A stretch of 64,000 nucleotides of DNA from Motacilla alba alba. Its lineage: Eukaryota; Chordata; Aves; Passeriformes; Motacillidae. Location of the stretch: contig NC_052030.1 of NCBI RefSeq assembly GCF_015832195.1, positions 7,831,439 through 7,895,438 of the forward strand. Direction: 5' to 3'. The position numbers and the translations under genes were made by a program. Positions 56,101 to 64,000 of this stretch are shown here, piece by piece (within the stretch, counting starts at the first letter, position 1; every line of letters starts with the position of its first letter). The notes beneath the pieces are model-generated. The model was given only the letters and a program-made list of their open reading frames with translations. It was not told the DNA's origin and did not search any database.

Positions 56101-58740
56101 ACGCAGCGGGGCTTCTGGAGAGGAGCCTGGTGCTTTGGGAAGCAGCCCCTTCCTCCTGTCTCCAGGGCTCTTAATAAATGTTTCTCTTCCCCTGCAAACT
56201 CCTCCTCATGGCCTGGTGTCCACGTGGCTGCGGTCACAAGCACTGCTGCAGCCACAAGGCAGGGAGATCACCCAGTATTCTCCATTTACTGTGGTGCTGT
56301 GGCACCTCCCCTGCCCTGGGCATCAGCTGCCACAGCCACAGTGAAAGGGACTGGGCAAAGCCAAGGCTGTAGCCTCGTCCTGTGTGGGGGAAACTGAGGC
56401 ACAGTTATGCTGGCACATGGATACAAAGACCATGGATGTGCAACACACATTTTCTCATAGTATTCTTCTTGTTAGAGCTTGTCCTGGTCATTGGGAGGAA
56501 GTCTGAGGATGGTCACTGTCACAGGTGGTTTTTTAGCAGGGATGCACCAAGTCCTCTTTTTTTTCAGGGTTCCAGTTTTAAACTGGGAAGTGTTTCCCTG
56601 CTCATGGCTCCAGGGCTCTGCCAGCCAGTAGTTGGCCTAAAGAGCTCTTTCTTGGGCCACTGTTTCCCCTCTTGTCACCAAGCTTTTCTGCTCCATCTTT
56701 TGCTCCCATGCCCAAAATTTAATCAACCACTTTGGCTGCACAGGTGATTCTTGGTCTGACCTGCAACGTGGTTGTGTCTTGGGTGAAGGACAATTTATTT
56801 CAAGTCTCTAGTCTGTAATGAACATTAATTGCTTTATCTGTTTATCTTGCAACAATCCCTGTTGATCTTCCAGCCAAGGAGTGTGCCTTGGCCTCTGCCC
56901 TGATCTTTGTGGGAGCACTGGGATGCTCACCTGATTTAAAAGCTTGTTTTAACCAAGTACATAAGTCACACAGAGGAGTCTGTAACCCCAACATGAGCTT
57001 AATTACTGAGTTAAAAGTCAAAACACACATTTGGTGACTTTCACATTGTGCCCCCCCAAAAAAGAAAAAGCTTTACTAGGAGACATCCGAGCATAACAAT
57101 GAAAAATTGTTGTAGAAACTGGGAATGTTCTTTGGCTTTTTCTTTTCTTGTGTCCCTTTCTGCTTATGCACAGTCCCTGAGCTGATAACAGTAGTGTATT
57201 TGTGTGAAGAATTCTTAATTTCCCTTCCTGCTACTGCTTTCTTTTATTTTTTTTTAATTTGTACTTTTTCAATATAATATCGCCTCACAGTGGCTTGCTT
57301 GATAATTTTTGCATGAAATTCTGGAAGGTGCCTCCTGTGAAAGCTGGCCTTCTTTCAAGAAACTGCCTTGTTCTGGCCTTTTTGGGGTTTTTTGTTTATG
57401 TTTTTTTAAAAGTGAAACCAACAAAAGAAAATGTTATCTTTTCCTCTAGCACTTGGTGTAATTGGAATGTTGCTGTGCTCCTAGTAGGGAAGTGGACTGC
57501 CTTGGATTACAACTTTACCCATGTGTATTTTTGACTGCATCTCACCTAAGCAGTAGCTCATATTTAGAAAACCACCCATGGATTTTTTTTTTCCAGCTGG
57601 AAGAAAAATAGTTTTCTTCTTTTGTCTTTTTGACAAAAATTGAGAATGTTTTCCCTCTGGACAGGGATTTTCTTTCATTGTTGTGCTCTCTCTCATCATG
57701 AAGTGACAGAACATATCCTGCTGCCTTTAGCAGAGCTGCAGCCAGAGGGGAATCTGTTGGGAGTCCATGCAGAGAGGATTTCACCAACGAAAGGTGGTGG
57801 AGACCAAGTTATCAATGCCACCCTGGCAGCCTCAGAGGGACAGGGTTTTGTCATCTGCAGTGTCTGGGGTTAAACCCCAAGATGCAGGACACACCCCACC
57901 AGACCAGGACAGGCCAATATCCCAGTGTCCTTGAACACCTACGGGAGGTGTTGTGGCAGCCTCAGGAGAAAATCACACAGGGGAACTCAGCACTCCAGAT
58001 CTCAGGAGTTACCAGACAACATTTTATCTGCTCTTTGTTTGTTTTTTGTTTTTTTTTTCTTTTTCCTCCAGTCTGCCATCAGTCTCTCGTGTCTGCAGCT
58101 TCCCTGCAGTGGAAGGGGAGGCAGAGTCAGGCTCTTTTGTTGGAAGGGGAAAGAGGATCACTGACACCACAAGGATGCTTGTGTGCTTGAAAGAGCTGTG
58201 CAAACCCATGAATGTCCCTGAACCTGAAGGCTGGATGATCCATGCTTCTTTTTATTCTTTACTGGAAGGGTGCAGAGTACAGAAATAGAAGTCAGAGCAG
58301 TTACACCCACTGAACAAACATAATCTGCTCTTCTGATAAGCCCTACATTAATGATATGGTAAGAAAGCAAGGGCCACCCATTGTTTTCAGCTCTGCTCCC
58401 ATCCTGGACAGATTACTGGGCCCAAGCAGGAACTTTTTATGAGCAAAAGAGTTTTTTACACAGCTCCCAGTCAACCCAGTGATGGGAGAGGGAAGAAGGA
58501 GGCAGCTCAAATGCTCAGCCTAGTGCTGTGCATCTCCAGGGAGAAACAGTTAAATGGAGATATGAGGGCTTGCCTTGCTTCACAAGGAAATAGTCTCTTT
58601 TATGTGTATCTTGCCTGTGTTGATATTTGAAAGCTATTTTGGGCCACAACAGCAAATTTAATCCACAGTTTGTTCTCTCTCTAAAGTATTGTACCGTAAA
58701 AACTCAGATCAATTTTGACAGCTTCAACTATTTAGATTGG
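56101..58740. other. Non-coding spacer
   Basis: No gene recognised. T-rich runs lie at 57240-57260 and 58030-58068 (interrupted poly-T), and there is a C7A6 run near 57052. Frames over the T-rich runs are composition artefacts. Confidence 0.5.
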
Positions 58741-61740
58741 AGAGGAAAGCCAAACAATGAATCACTCTGAATATTTACAGTTGAATTCATCCCAGGGTAC
58801 CTGTACCCACCTCACTGAAATGAAAGCATTATCTGAGAGATGAGCAGAGGCTCCCAGCTGGCATGGAGTGGTGTTTCCAGGGCTGGGAGGTGAGGGGCAA
58901 TCCAGGGCTGATGGTGCAGAGGGGTTGATGAATTCAGAGTGGTCCACATGCTCTCTTTGGGAGGCCTGGGGATTTATGCTGCACTTGATCTGCTGAGAGT
59001 CAAAGCACTTGAACCTGAGTAAATAGAGCTTTCTCACTTCCCTGGAGGTGGCTGAAAATGTGGGAAAGTTGTGTTCACAAATAATTACACAGCAGTCAAT
59101 TTTCAACAGTCCACAGGAAAAAAAGTCACAACGAAAAAAGCCCTCACAGTAAGTTATTGAATGAATTATCTTGGATATCTTATCGTGTTATAGCCTGTGG
59201 CTATGACTTGATATGCAGGAATCAGTGTTCAATTCTCAGCTCTGGTCCCTTCTTCCTGTGGTCTTTACCCAGGGTGCTCCTTTTCCCTCCTGTCTCAGCT
59301 GGAAAATCTCTTCTCAGGTTTTTTCCTGTTGCCCATCACTGCAGCATCTTCCCCATTAAATTGATGGCAATTGCAAAGTCCTTTGCAGCTTTTATGGGCT
59401 TCATAATACTTCCTCACAAGGAGCTCAACAGTCTATATTGGCTATCACTGTCAGCCTCTGAAATACTGCTGTCATTCACATATGTAAGGTCCCCAGTCCC
59501 AGAGGGGCTGCAGCCACTGTGCTAACTACAAATCAGTGCAGGGATTGCTCTGCTGTTCAAATGCAGCTGTGTCCTGAGTGCACAGAAGGAGCTGCATGGC
59601 TGAGTTACCTGCAAACAGCTTTTTGCTCATTTCTGGGAGGAGGTGACCAGGAGGAACAATTCCTTTTACAGGCTTTCCACCCTTAATGAGAGCAGGGTAT
59701 GCTGATGTGCTGATTTTTGGCCAGCCTCTCAGGGCTGTATTAGGTGTTGTATCCCTAGTCAGGTGTTTAGGTGTTGTGAATTTTTTTCCTCTTCACTGTG
59801 TGATTTTTTTTTCCTCTCCTCATTTTTCTGCTTCTGTTTCCTTCCCCAACCTGTCCCTGTGTGAGCCTCTTTGGGGTTACTTCTGTTTGTGTCCATCAGT
59901 GTCTCAGTGTGGCCTCTCTGAGGCCCCTGATACCCGAGTACTTCTAAGCTCTGGCTTGAAACAGTTGTGTAAGATCCTTCCAACTCAGCTCCTGTGTGGC
60001 TGAAGGCACATCTGCCCACAAAGCAGGGATTAGAATGGTTAAACTGTGAACAGACAGGCTGTGGGATGGACAAAGCAGCAAAGCTCCCGGCGTGCCTTTC
60101 CCTTAATCCAGGGCCTGCCTGCAAATGCCATGGATAGCACAGGCAGGACAAGGGGGAGCTCAGATGAAAGGAAATGTAGGGGGGAATCCCTGAAAGCATG
60201 TCTGAATTACTGCTCTGCTTATTCTGCACTCTTTATGTGGGGAGAGGGACTTGTTCAACTTCCTGGTGTTGGTGGTTTATTGGAGCTCAAGTCTCACCTC
60301 TGCTCTAAAGTGCCAGAAGGGAGACATATACACCTTAGCAGGAAATCATAAAAAGCACCAATAAAAGTCCCGTGTCTCACACAGTGTGGGGGTGGGAGTG
60401 AGGGGAAGCATCAGTGCACTGTGGGCTGAACAGGGCTGAAGGGGTTTGGATGGGGAACGGGCAGGGAGTGATCCCACTCTGCAGACAGAGGCTTTGTGAC
60501 AGTGCCACTGGAGGGTCAGGCTCATTGGAAGCAGTATTAGGGATGCTGGGGTTGGATGTTGCACAGCTGAATCCCTCCCTGGGGAGGGAATGTCCCATGC
60601 CAACCACTGTACACTGACAGAGTGTGGAGGCAGTGGGAGATGCAGCCTCTGTTTCTCCTGTTTTTCAGGCTTGGAGCATCCCCTCTCCTTCTAACAGGTT
60701 TGGGGTGGTGGGGAGAGAGTTTCTTGTCTGTCACAGGGTCAGCAAAGACAGCAAGTGAGCCTGGGACTCCACGGCAGAAGCTGGTCCCCTTTTACCTTTC
60801 CATTTCCCCACTGCTGCATTCATGGGGATCCCATGTGCTTTCCTGTGCCCTCCCAAAGGCAGCTGGAGAGATGCAGAGAAGGGACAGACTTATCACTGTC
60901 CCTGGGAGCCTTCCAGCAGCACTGAAATGTGCACATGCCATCAGAAAGGGCTAATTGCCTGGAGCTGGAGCAGGGCAGGACAGGAGCAGTCCCGTGCATG
61001 GATGTCCCCATGTCACTGTGCCTTGCAGAGCTCCCTCACAATCCCACTGTGCCAGGCAGCTCCTCTGGGCAGTGCTCACTGATGCTGGCATTGCATCCAG
61101 GGAAGAGCCCTGCTGTGTGGAGAGTAAACAAAATGCTTAATTTACAGCCATTGATTTATGGTGCTGTTTGCTCAAATGATATTACAGTTGGCTGCAAACT
61201 GTTTTTCATGCTCTGATAGTGAGCTCCCATCACCACACTGCTGCAGAAGCTCTTGCTGCCCACCGAGAGTGATGCCAGCAGGAGGCTGGGAAATGCCAGC
61301 TGCAGCTGGAGAGGAGGGTCACAGCCTCAGCTGGCACAAGCCAGGGTAGCACTGCACCAGCTGGCATTTGCCCATGCCTGGTGTGCTGCACTGGAGGGGT
61401 CTGGTCCTTGCACAATACACTTGCAGGCTGTGGGCTGAGAAAATTCAGTTTAACTCCTTTCTGTTGATGGGTATTGAGGGAAAATAGTTGTCCTAAATGC
61501 AAAGAAACCTGGAGGAAAAGGCATTTGTGTTTCTTTTGTTCAGTAGAGGTTCTCTTAGTCTCTTTGCTTAGTCCATGTCTGTTCCTTGTTATATATTTCC
61601 AGTTTAGCCTGTCTATCACTGAGGGAAGGACTCCATGAGCAGCATTTTTTGTTTCCAGTGCCCTCATCACTGTGGAATCCTAAACCTCTCGTCCATCCTG
61701 TGCATACAAATTAAATAAAGAAAAAAACCAACCCACTGTG
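58741..61740. other. Non-coding spacer
   Basis: No gene recognised. Several GC-leaning stretches give chance frames of 100-156 codons. AAGATCCTTCCAACTCAGC at about 59970 resembles a CR1 3' end but lacks support upstream. Confidence 0.5.
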
Positions 61741-62000
61741 TGTGGTTGGTGATCAAAGGTAGGGAGCTTGCAGCCCAACAGGCATTTAAAACAACAATTG
61801 AAATTCTCATTGATCTTTTATCATTGCCGGCTGAGCCTGCCAGCTCTCTGGAAAGCTGTGGTCTGTGTATTACATTTATTGTGGCTCCATTTGTGACAGC
61901 TTCTTGGAGAGAGGCAGGGAACTCGTGGGGCAGACACTGGATGGTGGCCAGAGGAAGGCAATACACACCAGGAAGATGCTACAACTCATTCAGTGTAATT
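61740..62000. promoter_or_regulatory. Conserved-element-like stretch
   Basis: ACAACAATTGAAATTCTC, CATTGATCTTTTATCATTG and GTATTACATTTATTGTGGC occur in repeat-free sequence. SOX-like (ACAATTG, ATTGTGG), TCF-like (GATCTTTT) and GATA-like (TTATC) motifs sit close together. Confidence 0.3.
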
Positions 62001-62880
62001 GTAGTGGCAGAAAAACTTGCTGAGGTCGGTGATGAGAGATGACTTGGCAAACAAGGTCCAATTTGGAGGCTGTTTCTCCTCTTCTCCCTGCGTGGGCATT
62101 GCCCAGGTGTGTGGATCTCTGAAAAGTGCTCTTGTGTGACATGATGGATTTGCCCTGAATGGCTCTGTAATGGGATACCTTGGAGAAAAATGGCATTATC
62201 CTGTGAAGCACTCAAGGCTGGATTGCTCAGGGGAAGCCCTTGAGCTGCAGCTGCACTCACTGAGCATCCTTCAGGCAGGTGGGCAGAGCCTGCCCTCCTG
62301 TGAGTGAAACTGGGGGCTGGCCAGCCAAAACCCCCTGCCAGCAATGCAAACTGGTGACAGCTCAGTGCCAGCAACCCCAGGCCTGGGGTAACTGAGTTCT
62401 GCTGCCTTTTTATGGGTCTGGGCTTCAGCCAGGAACTGATGGAGAATAACACCTGAGCATCAGGGTGTCCTTGGCGAATGGAGGGGGGGCTGCAGGGCAG
62501 GCAAACCCCTTCCCTTGCTGCCTGCCTGTTGCCTGCAGCCTGAACACTGTGCTGAATCCACGTGTGGGATTTATCACCAGGGCAAGATGCTACCTTGGCA
62601 TTTAGTCCTGCAAACCTCAGCTAGATAAATTACCTCACTGCCCGGCCCTGTCGGTGCTGCGCGGGGAGCAGAGAGGCAGCAAATGTCTCCTTGCCTGTCA
62701 GAAAGGGCTGCTGTGAGCCAGCACCAGCAGGACTCCAGAAAGTGCTGTCCCCTGGATGCCTTTCCCTCCCTGGGAGGCAGGTTATTAGGTGGAGAAGCTT
62801 TGTGGCAGCAGGGAGCCTGGCTGCTGCAGCGAGAGGATTGCCTGGCACTGGGCTGTGCCGTGCAGGCTGCTGCTCTTAAA
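62001..62880. other. Non-coding spacer
   Basis: GC-leaning single-copy sequence. The minus-strand frame 61979-62452 has no recognisable domain. Confidence 0.5.
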
Positions 62881-63140
62881 TCTCTGCCCTGTTAAACGGG
62901 ATTGGCTTGTCTGAGAGCAGGCAAAATGCCCTCCTAGCACATGGGCATTAGTGAGAGAGGCTGAGGCTGCCAAGACATCATTGCTGATCATTAAGTGTGT
63001 TTATAAAGGCAAGGCCAGGAGCCAGGCAGGCCCTACTGATCCAGCCCTGCTGCTGCAGCAGAGCCAGTGGCAGGGGATGCAGCCTGAGCACTTCTTCCCC
63101 CAGCTAGATTAATTTATAAACTAAAAAAGCCAGATGTGAG
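62880..63140. promoter_or_regulatory. Conserved-element-like region
   Basis: TTAAACGGGATTGGC, GCTGATCATTAAGTGTG, TTTATAAAGGC and AGATTAATTTATAAAC surround a CAG/CTG-rich middle. A developmental enhancer is plausible. No direct evidence. Confidence 0.3.
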
Positions 63141-64000
63141 TCAGGCCTGAGCACTGACTACGCTGGCAGCACTCCTCACTGAGCTCCTGGAGAGTGCTGG
63201 CCATCACTAGAGCGGGGACAAGGCTGCACTCCTAGCACCAGTGCCATGGCACAGGGCAGCAGAGAGGTGCCTTTAGCCAGTGCACAGATCCTCTGCCTGC
63301 CCACTGTGATGCACAAAGTGCAAAGTTATTTCTTATCTCTGGGAAAAAGCACTTGTTTCCCTCTGCGACTGGCAATGGAAATGAAAAGCTCCTTGGTGGG
63401 GAGCTAGTGTGGCTCTGTGCTAACGTCTGGGAGTGATGGATGGCACTCACAGAAAAGGTGTCACAACCCATCACATGCCTGAGTCGTGACAACAAAGGGG
63501 CTGTTCTTCCATGCCTGTCTTCTCTGCTCTGGCAGTGCTTGCACACATCGTTCCTGAGGTTGAGATCATTCACGCTGGAATAACTTATAAAGCATCAGCG
63601 TACCACTGGGATTTCAACTTCTCTTTCTCTGCAGCCTTAAAAGGAAGGAGCTAAAGGCAGGATACACAAACTGATGAAAATTACTGATTTTATTCACTAT
63701 TTTTACCACATTTTCCCCCAGAATAAAATTGTATCTGGGTGATTTAATAATCTTGAAGTATTCTGGGCGGGGATGCAGAGCTGAAATGCAGTCAGCACTC
63801 AGCACTTGAGAGAACTGAGCTGTATTTCTGGTGCCTAGGGACTGGTTTAGGATTGTAACTTTAGCTGATTAGACAACTGGCTCCGACACATTGCTCCCAC
63901 CTCATTTTCTTCACATTTTTCATAGCCATTTTTTTTTTCTGCAAGCAATGTAATATAAGCAGGTTGTATTCTCCTGGTTTCTATGAAGTGAACTTGCAGA
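63141..64000. other. Non-coding spacer to window end
   Basis: No gene or repeat recognised. A T9 run lies near 63931-63939. The right edge ends in ordinary sequence. Confidence 0.5.

Noticed and set aside
59968..59990. AAGATCCTTCCAACTCAGC, like a sense CR1 3' end
   Set aside because: About 19 bases match, but the preceding sequence is not CR1-like and the expected octamer tail is absent.
60270..60340. 36-nt minus-strand segment between CCTGCTAAG and GTGAGA
   Set aside because: AAG acceptor and no other support. Kept only as an illustration of the false-positive rate for short splice-bounded segments.

Overview
The window reads as nuclear DNA of a bird, and almost all of it looks non-coding. 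The main evidence is an old CR1 LINE tail fragment near 48.4 kb. CR1 is the dominant interspersed repeat of birds and other reptiles. No Alu, B1 or L1-like sequence was recognised, interspersed repeats are sparse, and GC content is intermediate with one sharp CpG-rich island. The species cannot be named from this. Nothing looks bacterial, viral or organellar. No open reading frame encodes a protein family I recognise, and most long frames are explained by tandem repeats or biased base composition.

Layout. 0-1.9 kb is AT-leaning spacer ending in a homeodomain-motif-rich stretch. 1.9-3.1 kb is the most unusual block: a CpG island with a CTCF-like site, four identical copies of a 76-bp GC-rich unit, an AATAAA, and a separate 39-bp minisatellite. 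3.1-21 kb is mostly featureless spacer with AT-rich islands near 6.35-6.66, 13.6 and 18.5 kb, homopolymer tracts, a 31-bp duplication and a perfect 12-bp hairpin at 19.57 kb. 21.0-21.9 kb combines a homeobox-rich AT block, a TATA-type promoter candidate and a segment open on both strands. 22-34 kb is mostly featureless. 34.9-51 kb has many AT-rich, ATTA-containing islands that look like conserved regulatory elements, including one with a CTCF-like site at 42.42 kb. 51-64 kb continues in the same style with fewer islands.

Interpretation. The texture (rare repeats, no clear exons, many homeodomain, forkhead and POU-like AT islands separated by ordinary spacer) suits a long intron or intergenic regulatory domain of a developmental gene. 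I cannot name that gene. The best splice-bounded candidate exons I found by eye lie mostly on the minus strand (about 9.3, 13.7, 31.5, 43.9, 50.0-50.1 and 51.8-51.9 kb). If a gene crosses the window it may therefore run right to left, but each candidate alone is compatible with chance. No previously undescribed system can be claimed. The strongest items for follow-up are the 1.9-3.1 kb block, the 21.0-21.9 kb composite and the minus-strand exon candidates.
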